A stretch of 64,000 nt of DNA, taken from positions 41,425-105,424 of the forward strand of contig JABDBA010000007.1 in the NCBI GenBank assembly GCA_013288885.1. Direction: 5' to 3'. Position numbers and translations under genes: made by a program. Under the pieces are notes generated by a model. That model searched no databases and had not been told where the DNA came from. It was given only the letters and a program-made list of their open reading frames with translations. Source of the stretch: Gammaproteobacteria bacterium (GTDB taxonomy: Bacteria > Pseudomonadota > Gammaproteobacteria > JABDBA01). This document shows, one piece after another, positions 41,066 through 49,432 of this stretch (position 1 is the stretch's first letter; the number at the start of each line of letters is the position of its first letter).

Positions 41066-41751
41066 GGTGTAACACTCAAGTTTGGAAATAGTCCTTCCAC
41101 GCCGTGCCAAATAATGGTTAGACCAATGCACAAGTTGATGAACGCGGATAAACGCATGATTACTTGTGTGCCAGATGCACCTAACTTTTCGATTAAATAA
41201 TTAGCATAACGATAACATACAAAAACGCTGATTGCGCCTAATGCTATGCCGATGATTGCCCCTAATTCACCGAGCGCAGTAGTGCTCAATGCAGGTTGCA
41301 TCTGATGCGCACCAATAGTTAATGTGACTGCAATACATCCTGGCCCTGCAGTAATCGGCATGGTGAGTGGGAAAAATGCCATATCTTTAATGTCTTTATT
41401 ATTATCAGGAACTGCATCATTCTTATGGTAACTGGCGGGTTGATTGAGCATGGTCCAACCAATGTAAGCGACGACTAAGCCGCCGCCAATTTGTACCATT
41501 GGAATAGAAATGCCAAAGAAACGTAATATCCATGAGCCAGTCAGTAGAACAACAACTAGTAAAACAAAAGTATTCACACCAATTTTTGCAGAAAGTGAAT
41601 TTAGCCCTGCTTGCGATACGCCTTGCGTCAAAGAAAGGAAAATAACCGCCGACCCCAAGGGGTTTAACAACGGGAAGAGGGCGGCAAAGCTAAATGGAAT
41701 AGCTTGAATAAACGCAAACAGCGCTGTGTTCGGAATGGTTAATCCTTCCAT
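41062..41751 (-). CDS. MarC-family integral membrane protein
   Basis: A 229-residue MarC/UPF0056 inner-membrane protein with about six hydrophobic segments. The family-typical [19 protein letters not shown] is near residue 23. [21 protein letters not shown] lies near 73, and [20 protein letters not shown] near 125. MarC proteins were once linked to antibiotic resistance, but their function is unknown. It starts 1 base after the ybiT stop and overlaps pgm by four bases, so it is cotranscribed with genes of different function. Confidence 0.9.
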   Translation of the reverse strand: MEGLTIPNTALFAFIQAIPFSFAALFPLLNPLGSAVIFLSLTQGVSQAGLNSLSAKIGVNTFVLLVVVLLTGSWILRFFGISIPMVQIGGGLVVAYIGWTMLNQPASYHKNDAVPDNNKDIKDMAFFPLTMPITAGPGCIAVTLTIGAHQMQPALSTTALGELGAIIGIALGAISVFVCYRYANYLIEKLGASGTQVIMRLSAFINLCIGLTIIWHGVEGLFPNLSVTP

Positions 41752-41752
41752 A

Positions 41753-43366
41753 TTAATCCCTTGCTAAATAGTCTTTCCCATATTGTGCCAGGTAATCGTG
41801 ATAATTGCCTAGATAATTTTGAATACCGTGGTGTTCTGTCAATGCTACAATATGAGTGGCCACTTTATCAATAAAATAACGATTATGGCTAACGAGCAAT
41901 ACCGTACCTGGAAATTTATGTAGCGCTTCTGCCAACGCGTCGATGGAACCTAAATCAAGATGGTTGGTAGGTTCATCTAGCACTAAAACATTATTCTGCT
42001 GCAAAATAAGGCTAGCTAACATGAGGCGGGCAGATTCACCACCACTGAGGTTAGCGATTTTTTTTTCGACATCGGTACCACGAAATAAAACTTGACCCAA
42101 TACCGCTCTCGCTGTTTGTGATGGCGCATGGGTGGTATCTTCAATCCACTGCCATACCGAAAGATTATGGGGTAAACCTGTTTCATAATCTTGCGCAAAA
42201 TAACCAATTTTTGTAGTTTCATTCCATTCGTAATGGCCTTTATTTGCAGCAATTTGGTTGAGCAAAATTTTCAGCAACGTTGATTTGCCGATACCGTTAG
42301 GGCCGATCACCGCGCATTTTTCGCCGCGACGTAAGCTAAATGAGATATTGTTTAATACCGTCCGTTCTTCATATTGTTTGTTAATTTGTTCTATTTTTAA
42401 CACGGCTTTGCCCGAAGGTCGTTCTGGCACAAAATTAAAATAAGGTTTTACCACCGAGCTGTCTTGTATATCGGGCAAATCCATTTCGATACGTTCGATC
42501 ATTTTTAAGCGTGACATTGCTTGTTTAGAGCGGCTGGCGCTGGCGCGGAATTTGTCAGCAAAACTTTGTAATGAGGCAATTTGTTTTTCTTTGCCTTCTA
42601 ATTCACTTTGTTTTTGGACTAAAATGGTTTCTTTTGCTGTTTCAAAATAATCATAGTTACCAAAATATTTAGTAATAGTACCATAATCAATATCGAGGAT
42701 ATGGGTCGATAAGCTGTTAAGAAACTCACGATCGTGTGAAGCAAAAATTAATAAGCCTTTAAATTGATTGATCAAAAAATCTTGCAACCAATCGATCGAT
42801 ACGATATCCAAATGGTTGGTTGGCTCATCGAGCAACATGACATCGGGGTTTTGAAATAAAACCTGTGCTAATAATACACGCAGTTTATAACCACCCGATA
42901 ACGCTTTTAAGGGGCCATAATGATATTTGGCTACAATACCAACGCCAAGTAATAGCGTTTGCGCAACAGCTTCGGCGTTATAACCATCATTGTGTTGAAT
43001 AATTTCTTCGAGCGCACCCAGATGAAAACCTTCGGCCTCAGTGAAATCTGCTTTTTGTAATAAAGCATCTTTTTCGACGAGGGCATTCCATAAATCTTGT
43101 TTGCCACGAATGACTACATCGATCACCCGTTCATTTTCATAGCGGAAGTGATCTTGCTTCAAAATGCCGACACTAACGCCTTTGGGCTTATCAACGCTAC
43201 CCGTGTTAGGCGATTCTTCACCGGCCAATAATTTTAAAAAAGTAGATTTGCCCGCGCCATTCGCCCCGACTACGCCATAGCGCTCATTCGGACGCAAATT
43301 CAAGTCGACATTATAGAATAACGACTTATGGCCGACATCTACTCCAATATTGCGTATATCTAACAT
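41753..43366 (-). CDS. ybiT: ABC-F family ATPase, YbiT-like
   Basis: Soluble twin-ATPase ABC-F protein of 537 residues, a class that acts on ribosomes rather than membranes. First Walker A: GANGAGKSTFLKLLAGE. Signature and Walker B: LSGGYKLRVLLAQ and PDVMLLDEPTNHLD. Linker region: ELEGKEKQIASLQSFADKFR. Second nucleotide domain: GPNGIGKSTLLKILL, LSGGESARLMLASL and VLVLDEPTNHLD. It follows E. coli YbiT along its whole length. I chose the ATG at 43366 because the GAGG ribosome site is 8 bases upstream; the ATG at 43372 is only 2 bases from it. A short hairpin covers that ribosome site. Confidence 0.92.
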   Translation of the reverse strand: MLDIRNIGVDVGHKSLFYNVDLNLRPNERYGVVGANGAGKSTFLKLLAGEESPNTGSVDKPKGVSVGILKQDHFRYENERVIDVVIRGKQDLWNALVEKDALLQKADFTEAEGFHLGALEEIIQHNDGYNAEAVAQTLLLGVGIVAKYHYGPLKALSGGYKLRVLLAQVLFQNPDVMLLDEPTNHLDIVSIDWLQDFLINQFKGLLIFASHDREFLNSLSTHILDIDYGTITKYFGNYDYFETAKETILVQKQSELEGKEKQIASLQSFADKFRASASRSKQAMSRLKMIERIEMDLPDIQDSSVVKPYFNFVPERPSGKAVLKIEQINKQYEERTVLNNISFSLRRGEKCAVIGPNGIGKSTLLKILLNQIAANKGHYEWNETTKIGYFAQDYETGLPHNLSVWQWIEDTTHAPSQTARAVLGQVLFRGTDVEKKIANLSGGESARLMLASLILQQNNVLVLDEPTNHLDLGSIDALAEALHKFPGTVLLVSHNRYFIDKVATHIVALTEHHGIQNYLGNYHDYLAQYGKDYLARD

Positions 43367-43372
43367 TCTCAT

Positions 43373-43391
43373 AGCCTCATAAAAAGAGGCT
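43373..43391 (-). promoter_or_regulatory. 5' hairpin covering the ybiT ribosome-binding site
   Basis: On the minus strand, AGCCTC, a 7-base loop, then GAGGCT forms a 6-bp stem. Its second arm contains the GAGG that serves as ribosome site for ybiT. Opening of this hairpin could control translation. Confidence 0.4.
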
Positions 43392-43494
43392 CAGTGTACA
43401 CGATTTAGCCCTAAAAGGTGCATAAATTGTCCTGGTGACATCACTATTTTTCATGTTAGGATACTGCATTGCCCCATGAAATTAAGGAACTCTA

Positions 43495-44593
43495 ATGTTA
43501 GAAGTCAACGCTATAGTACAACGCATAAAAGATCTCGGAGAGCGTACCCAAGAAATCCGGAGGTATCTTTGACTATCAAACCAAGTTTGAGCGCCTGCAA
43601 GAAGTTAATCTCGAATTAGAAAATCCCTTGCTTTGGAACAATGCTGAACGCGCGCAAGCGTTAAGCAAAGAACGTGCACAACTGCAAGATATCACCGAAA
43701 CCATCGAAAATTTGATTAAAGGCTTGGCCGACGCGCAAGGCTTTCTTGATTTAATCATCGCTGAAGATGACGCGGCATTATTAGCTGATCTGATCGCTGA
43801 TTTAGATAAACTGGCTGAGCAATTGGCGCATCTTGAATTCAAACGTATGTTTCCGCGCGATATCGATGCCAATAACGCTTATTTAGATATTCAATCAGGT
43901 TCAGGGGGAACTGAGGCGCAAGATTGGGCCGAGATGCTATTGCGTATGTATTTGCGTTGGGGTGAACGACGTGGTTATCACGTGGAATTATTGGAAGCAT
44001 CGCCCGGTGAAGTTGCGGGCATTAAAGGTGCGACTGTTAAATTTAGTGGGCCGTATGCATATGGTTGGCTACGCACCGAAACCGGTGTGCATCGTTTAGT
44101 GCGTAAATCACCGTTTGATTCGGGCAATCGTCGACATACTTCTTTTGCGGCGGTTTTTGTTGCGCCCGAAGTGGATGAAAATATAGCTATCGATATTAAT
44201 CCCGCCGATTTGCGTGTCGATACTTATCGGGCGAGTGGGGCAGGGGGGCAGCATGTTAACCGTACAGATTCAGCGATTCGTATTACGCACATTCCTACCA
44301 ACATAGTGGTACAATGCCAAGCTGAGCGTTCGCAGCATAAAAATCGCGCGCAGGCGATGAATCAATTGCGCGCTAAACTTTATGAATTAGAATTGCAAAA
44401 GCGCAATGCGGAGAAAAAATCGGTAGAAGAAACTAAATCAGATATTGGTTGGGGCAGCCAAATTCGTTCATATGTATTAGATGATTCGCGTATTAAAGAT
44501 TTGCGCACTGGCGTTGAGACTGGTAATACCCAACGCGTGCTGGATGGAGATTTAGATATGTTTATGGATGCGAGCTTGAAGAGTGGGTTGTAA
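43495..44593 (+). CDS. prfB: Peptide chain release factor 2 with programmed +1 frameshift
   Basis: RF2 terminates translation at UGA and UAA. The gene is in two frames. Codons 1-25 start at ATG 43495 and end at CTT TGA (43567-43572). A +1 shift, skipping T43570, continues at GAC 43571 to the stop at 44591-44593. The product is then 365 residues, the same as E. coli RF2. The shift site has the full autoregulatory set: an internal ribosome-like CGGAGG just upstream and CTTTGAC. The protein shows [13 protein letters not shown] (stop-codon recognition) and [10 protein letters not shown] (peptidyl hydrolysis). An AAGGA ribosome site lies upstream. The frame break is a conserved control device, not a mutation. 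lysS follows, as in E. coli. Confidence 0.97.
43561..43573 (+). promoter_or_regulatory. RF2 programmed frameshift site
   Basis: AGGTATCTTTGAC, with the preceding CGG completing a CGGAGG Shine-Dalgarno-like stimulator. Low RF2 lets ribosomes pause at the in-frame TGA and slip +1 on CTT, which restores RF2 synthesis. Confidence 0.95.
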
Positions 44594-44618
44594 CCCAAAC
44601 TAAGCGTCATTTTTAAAA

Positions 44619-44710
44619 GTAGGTCGGATCAAGGAGCGTTAGCGACGGATCCGACATGTGATATTTGAATAAACTCTGTTGTCGGTTCCGCTTCGCTTGA
44701 ACCGACCTAC
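44619..44710. repeat. GTAGGTCGG inverted-repeat element
   Basis: A 92-bp element with perfect 9-bp ends GTAGGTCGG and CCGACCTAC, and an inner GTCGGATC...GGATCCGAC hairpin. It fills most of the prfB-lysS gap. A half-length copy is at 46262-46299. Confidence 0.75.
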
Positions 44711-44728
44711 ATTTAAGAGAAATAAATT

Positions 44729-46231
44729 ATGACTGAAAACACCACAGAAACAACCGATCAAACCGATCAATTCGAACAACGTAAAATAAAATTGGCGGAG
44801 TTGCGTGCAAAAGGTAATGCTTTTCCCAATAATTTTCGACGTGATGCATTAGCAGCTGAACTACATGCAGAATATGGCGCAAAAGAAAACGAAGAATTAG
44901 AAAAACTCAACAAGCAGGTAAAAATTGCCGGACGGGTTATGTTACGCCGCTTAATGGGTAAAGCTAGTTTTGTGCACATTCAAGATAGCAGTGGCCGTAT
45001 GCAAATTTATCTGCGCGAAAACGAAGTACCTGCAGGCGTTTATGAAGAATTCAAACATTGGGATATCGGTGATATCGTCGGTGTTTCGGGCACATTATTC
45101 AAAACTAAAACCGGTGAGTTATCAGTAAAAGCACATCATATTGAGCTGGTTACCAAATCATTGCGTCCATTGCCCGATAAATTCCATGGCTTGCAAGATC
45201 AAGAAGCACGCTATCGCCAACGTTATGTCGATATGATCATGAACGAAGAAACGCGTAAAGTGTTCCAAATTCGTTCGCGATTAACCGATGCGTTACGTGG
45301 CTTTTTAAACCAACGGGGTTTTATGGAAGTAGAAACACCGATGATGCACGCTATTCCGGGTGGTGCTATCGCACGACCATTTATCACGCATCATAATACT
45401 TTGGATATGGAATTATATCTACGCGTCGCACCAGAATTATATCTCAAACGTTTAGTCGTTGGCGGCATCGAAAAAGTTTACGAGATTAACCGTAATTTTC
45501 GTAACGAAGGTTTATCAACACGTCATAACCCCGAATTCACGATGTTAGAATTTTATCAAGCTTATGCAGATTACCGTGATTTAATGAATCTCACCGAAGA
45601 AATGTTACGCGATTTAGCGCAACAAGTTTTAGGTACACATATGGTTAGCTATCAAGGTGAAAGCTATGATTTTTCAAAACCATTTAAACGCATGACGATT
45701 AAAGAATCTATTTTACATTTTAATAAAGATATCAAAGAAAGCGATTTAACTGATCTAACGAAATTGCGCAACATTGTACAACGTGCTGGTGTTACTACCA
45801 ACAAAGAAGGTATCGGCGCATTGCAATTTGAATTATTTGAAAAAACTGTAGAACACCAATTAAAAGAACCGACTTTTATTACTGCTTATCCGATCGAAGT
45901 TTCACCACTTGCGCGCCGCAATGATCAAGATCCAACCATTGTCGATCGCTTTGAATTTTATGTCGGTGGGCGTGAATTAGCCAATGGCTTTTCGGAATTA
46001 AATGATTCAGAAGATCAAGCAGAACGTTTTATCGCCCAAGCAAAAACCAAAGCGGCGGGCGACAACGAAGCGATGGAATACGATGCAGATTATATCGCCG
46101 CACTTGAATATGGTTTACCGCCTACCGCAGGCGAGGGCATCGGCATTGATAGGCTGACTATGTTGTTCGCTGATCAACCATCGATACGCGATGTGATTTT
46201 ATTTCCGCTATTACGACCAACGGCAGAATAA
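44729..46231 (+). CDS. lysS: Lysyl-tRNA synthetase, class II
   Basis: Charges tRNA-Lys. 500 residues, normal length. The N-terminal OB-fold anticodon-binding domain includes [21 protein letters not shown]. The class II core has the [20 protein letters not shown] motif 2 region near residue 262 and [11 protein letters not shown] as motif 3 at the C-terminus. The first 20 residues are Thr/Glu-rich and not conserved. It follows prfB on the same strand, the classical order, separated by a repeat element. Confidence 0.97.
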   Translation: MTENTTETTDQTDQFEQRKIKLAELRAKGNAFPNNFRRDALAAELHAEYGAKENEELEKLNKQVKIAGRVMLRRLMGKASFVHIQDSSGRMQIYLRENEVPAGVYEEFKHWDIGDIVGVSGTLFKTKTGELSVKAHHIELVTKSLRPLPDKFHGLQDQEARYRQRYVDMIMNEETRKVFQIRSRLTDALRGFLNQRGFMEVETPMMHAIPGGAIARPFITHHNTLDMELYLRVAPELYLKRLVVGGIEKVYEINRNFRNEGLSTRHNPEFTMLEFYQAYADYRDLMNLTEEMLRDLAQQVLGTHMVSYQGESYDFSKPFKRMTIKESILHFNKDIKESDLTDLTKLRNIVQRAGVTTNKEGIGALQFELFEKTVEHQLKEPTFITAYPIEVSPLARRNDQDPTIVDRFEFYVGGRELANGFSELNDSEDQAERFIAQAKTKAAGDNEAMEYDADYIAALEYGLPPTAGEGIGIDRLTMLFADQPSIRDVILFPLLRPTAE

Positions 46232-46261
46232 GTTACACCCCTCACACCCGATAATTAAAAC

Positions 46262-46345
46262 GTAGGTCGGATCAAGGAGCGCAGCGACGGATCCGACATA
46301 ACAATGCTGATTAACATCCCATGTCATTCCCGCGCAGGCGGGAAT
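46262..46345. repeat. Dispersed repeat fragments downstream of lysS
   Basis: 46262-46299 is a half copy of the GTAGGTCGG element. 46326-46345 is a second repeat type, ATTCCCGC...GCGGGAAT, which recurs with changes at 55048-55067. The rest of the 282-bp gap to the next gene shows only AT-rich DNA with no recognisable gene. Confidence 0.65.
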
Positions 46346-46513
46346 CTCCTCTCATGTCCGTCAGTAAACTAACATTAAACAAGCTTTTTTGTAAGAATAA
46401 TAACATTTTTAAAAAGCGCAATAATGCAGTAGCCACATTAACTTTAACCAAGTAGAATAATCTGCTAAAAGATATTAGCTAGCTGTTTCATTAAACTAAA
46501 AGGAGTATGGTTT

Positions 46514-49258
46514 ATGCAGCCTCAATACCCAGACCCAGCGCAAGAACTTGCAGCCCTAGAAAAACAAATAGGCTTTCAAAAAGTTTTGGCCGATTTTAAT
46601 TATGAAACGTGGTCTTCTAAACCTAAAAATTATCACCCTCAATTGGGCACTCCCCAACGCCTAAGTAAATTTTTACAAGATACTTTACGAGATATTTTCG
46701 ATGCATCTAAAGATGAAGTTCTTATAAATAATTTCTTAAAAATCACAAAGGATATTACCAATCAAAAACTAATATGTATCATAGAATTTCGTGGGGTAAC
46801 ATTAGCGAAAAGCGAAGCTCTTTTAAGAGAAGATGAAACAGAAGTAAGAAAAATAGTTGGTAATAAAACAATGAGGGATGCCATAGAAAATATAAAAAAA
46901 CATCCTATTTTCTTTTTGTTTTTCTTAAAGAGGCTTCCTGAAACACAAAAAGATTCTGATGGAAATCTTGGAGAAGGTGCTAAAAATTATGCGATCAAAA
47001 GGTTAGAATTATTGGTGCAATCGCTGGTCAAAAAAGCCAAAGATGCGGGTGATCGCGTACCGCAACAAACAGAAGAATATGCAGGGGCGATCTATAAGGT
47101 TTTTACAAGGGCCCCCGATCATTTGATCGGGCAACGTAATTTCAAAAAATATTGGGATGTTGTAGCACCAGAAAAAGAAAATATCTCTTTAAAGATGATA
47201 TCTGCTGATATTTTTATGGGACAGGGATTAATATTTAACACTGTACGCCTAAGAGAATTAGATCGAGCAAAAAAAGAAAAGGAAGAAAAAGAGAAAGAGG
47301 GAAATGTAGCTACACCTAAAGAACATGCAAACACAGCTAAATCAACAGCTACTAGAAGAGTCTTGGAAAGTAGTGCTTCCAGTGCTAATTTGTTACAAAA
47401 AATGTCAAGTGTATCGAGAATAAAATTAGAGAAAAAAAAGAAGCAAGAATTACTTTTACCCAATAAAAGTTTACTAGAAAGCAAAGATCCAGATATTAAA
47501 CAAGTATTAGAAACAAATAGATCTATTATTGATACGAACCCAGAAGATTTTTTAGAGCATTTTGGAATGTTATCTGGCAATTTATCTTTTGCAACAAAAA
47601 AACCCACCAGTAAAAAATTAGAAACAATTGCTCAAAATTTATTGGTAGGTGCCCCTGTGCAATATCAAGTTAAAAAAAGCGAGTCACCACAACCCTTACA
47701 TTATAAAGCAACTTTAAAGCTTCATAATGTTGAAATTGTAAAATGTGGTGATTCTACAATGAGAGAAGAAGTTGAAAGTAAAGATGTATTTGAATCCGCT
47801 CTAATGAGTTTAGGCTTCAATTTAAGCACACACCCTATTTTTTTCCTATTTTTGTTGAAACTGTTTTTGACTTATACACCAGAAGGTGAAGCACATTATA
47901 AAAATATGTTGGCCGAGCTTCTGAAGAAAAGCGACAAAGGGAAGGACGCCATTGGAAAATTATTGTATGAAGCTGCAATGAAAGAAACCCAACCTACTTC
48001 TTCACCTGTTCTCTCAAAAAATTCTGTTATTGTCGGGCCTAATAGGAGGCAACAAATATTATCATTTAGTGTTAGCACCGTAAAAGTTGATTTTGATGGA
48101 GTAACGCTGGCGGTGGGGCTCTTACAGAGCTTAGCAGATAATAGAAAAATCCATGACGAAAAACATCAACATGAAGTGGGGTGCGAATATGCGCTATATA
48201 ATATTAACCAAGTTATAGGAAAATATGCTCACGCAGAATTACAAAAAAGACTTAAAATTATTTGTGCTAGAGTTGAACCATCTATTAGTGATGATATTAT
48301 AAAAAATTTCGCTGAAATCATTTATTTTATTTTTATACATAGACCTGAATTTTTTACATCGGAAATATTTTTTGATAGTTTATGGAACTTTACCAATGAT
48401 GATAATGCGATTGCAAAACTAGAAACATTACGTTGTTTTTTTGAAACAATAAGAAGCCAAGTGAGCGAGCTTGGCTTGAGCAAGATTGACGAAGCCAATT
48501 TTCTTAAGGAACTTGGGCAAGTTACTAAATTAGATTTTAGCTTATACCAAGAAACACCGTCAGCAACACCAAAGAAACTTCCCAATGGAGCAGTTTTAAA
48601 TCCTTTGCACAACGCTGCTTTTTATGATTCCCCCAGCTCAAGCGGTAGTGGCATCTCCACATTGACTTCGATTCCTTCGCCCGGTGCAACATCCCACAGT
48701 GATTCTAGTGTCTTTTCTTCCACTTCTAGTGTGGGTATGGAAACACCAAGTCGTGATGGGAGTGAAGATAGTAATTCAGCAACGGAACATGAACAAAAAA
48801 CAGCTACTGTGGAAGACCACCAAACTTCCGTACCTGATGATGAACAATCTGCATTACCTAGCAGTCCAATCGCGGCCAGCGTTGCTAATGTTTCTCCTAT
48901 AAACCATGCCAACGCAGCTACGTTTTTCTCCAGAAGCAGTACTGTACTACCTCCAATGGGCGCCGAACCCGCAGCTACTCCTGATCCCAAACCGCGAACA
49001 AGTGCAGAACCCCAAGATAATAGTGTAAGTGCTGTAAATTATTATGGTGGCTTTGATTGGTACAAACAACATAGACAACAAAATCCAAAACCACACAAGG
49101 CATTAGTTGCTCTACACGCACACCCGCTAGGAAACCCTTTAGCTCCAACTCCTGCACTTCCAGTGAGTTCATCAGAAGCCCAACCACCTGCAGATATTAC
49201 ACCCAATCCCGACATCCCAGGTAGCCAACGAGCGACTATAAAATTCGATAAAAGCTAG
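46514..49258 (+). CDS. Unknown 914-residue protein with internal repeats
   Basis: Not recognised as any family. An AGGAG ribosome site lies 9 bases before the ATG at 46514. The first ~680 residues look helical and contain related segments: FRGVTLAKSE near 92 with KHPIFFLFFLK near 128; LHNVEIVK near 402 with THPIFFLFLLK near 438; and FDGVTLAV near 526. A second motif pair is IYKVFTRAPDHL near 192 and IYFIFIHRPEFF near 602, each followed about 12 residues later by an aromatic-Trp step. Residues 250-275 are very charged (EKEEKEKEG). The last ~220 residues are Ser/Pro/Thr-rich and disordered-looking. No signal peptide or clear transmembrane helix is seen. A secreted effector is possible but unproved. 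Flanks are lysS and an ATPase gene. Confidence 0.7.
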   Translation: MQPQYPDPAQELAALEKQIGFQKVLADFNYETWSSKPKNYHPQLGTPQRLSKFLQDTLRDIFDASKDEVLINNFLKITKDITNQKLICIIEFRGVTLAKSEALLREDETEVRKIVGNKTMRDAIENIKKHPIFFLFFLKRLPETQKDSDGNLGEGAKNYAIKRLELLVQSLVKKAKDAGDRVPQQTEEYAGAIYKVFTRAPDHLIGQRNFKKYWDVVAPEKENISLKMISADIFMGQGLIFNTVRLRELDRAKKEKEEKEKEGNVATPKEHANTAKSTATRRVLESSASSANLLQKMSSVSRIKLEKKKKQELLLPNKSLLESKDPDIKQVLETNRSIIDTNPEDFLEHFGMLSGNLSFATKKPTSKKLETIAQNLLVGAPVQYQVKKSESPQPLHYKATLKLHNVEIVKCGDSTMREEVESKDVFESALMSLGFNLSTHPIFFLFLLKLFLTYTPEGEAHYKNMLAELLKKSDKGKDAIGKLLYEAAMKETQPTSSPVLSKNSVIVGPNRRQQILSFSVSTVKVDFDGVTLAVGLLQSLADNRKIHDEKHQHEVGCEYALYNINQVIGKYAHAELQKRLKIICARVEPSISDDIIKNFAEIIYFIFIHRPEFFTSEIFFDSLWNFTNDDNAIAKLETLRCFFETIRSQVSELGLSKIDEANFLKELGQVTKLDFSLYQETPSATPKKLPNGAVLNPLHNAAFYDSPSSSGSGISTLTSIPSPGATSHSDSSVFSSTSSVGMETPSRDGSEDSNSATEHEQKTATVEDHQTSVPDDEQSALPSSPIAASVANVSPINHANAATFFSRSSTVLPPMGAEPAATPDPKPRTSAEPQDNSVSAVNYYGGFDWYKQHRQQNPKPHKALVALHAHPLGNPLAPTPALPVSSSEAQPPADITPNPDIPGSQRATIKFDKS

Positions 49259-49398
49259 ATCACCAATATGACACTTGCTCATTTGGTGATCCCAATCTGC
49301 ACTCCATTGCGGGTCACCAATACGACATTTGCTCATTTGGTGATCTTACGCTATACTAATATAGGGATCACCAAATAGACATTTGTCGTTTTGGTGAA
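49258..49398. repeat. Three phased palindromes upstream of ATPase/nuclease-like gene
   Basis: Copies at 49258-49291, 49313-49345 and 49366-49398 share GATCACCAA and TTTGGTGATC-type ends around a GACA(C/T)TTG core. They lie 55 and 53 bp apart. The first overlaps the stop codon of the 914-residue protein's gene. Copies 2 and 3 flank the probable promoter. Confidence 0.85.
49329..49357 (+). promoter_or_regulatory. Probable promoter of the ATPase/nuclease-like gene
   Basis: TTGCTC (49329-49334), 17-bp spacer, TATACT (49352-49357). The -35 box lies inside palindrome 2, and palindrome 3 begins where transcription should start. The layout fits repression by a protein binding the palindromes. Confidence 0.55.
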
Positions 49399-49432
49399 TA
49401 GTGAATAATGATTTAATTCATAGGTAAATATC

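Noticed and set aside
41066..41131. N-terminal extension of phosphoglucomutase
   Set aside because: The length would exceed the family and the extension overlaps marC; the inner ATG matches E. coli Pgm length.
43495..43572. A 25-codon separate small gene, or a sequencing frameshift, before prfB
   Set aside because: The exact CTT TGA C site with an upstream CGGAGG and full RF2 homology on both sides show it is the conserved programmed frameshift.
46232..46513. Possible small gene between lysS and the 914-residue protein
   Set aside because: Only repeat fragments and AT-rich DNA; no frame with a ribosome site or a recognisable protein.
49258..49398. CRISPR array
   Set aside because: Only three units, each itself palindromic, imperfectly conserved, with spacers of about 20 bp and no cas genes in the window.
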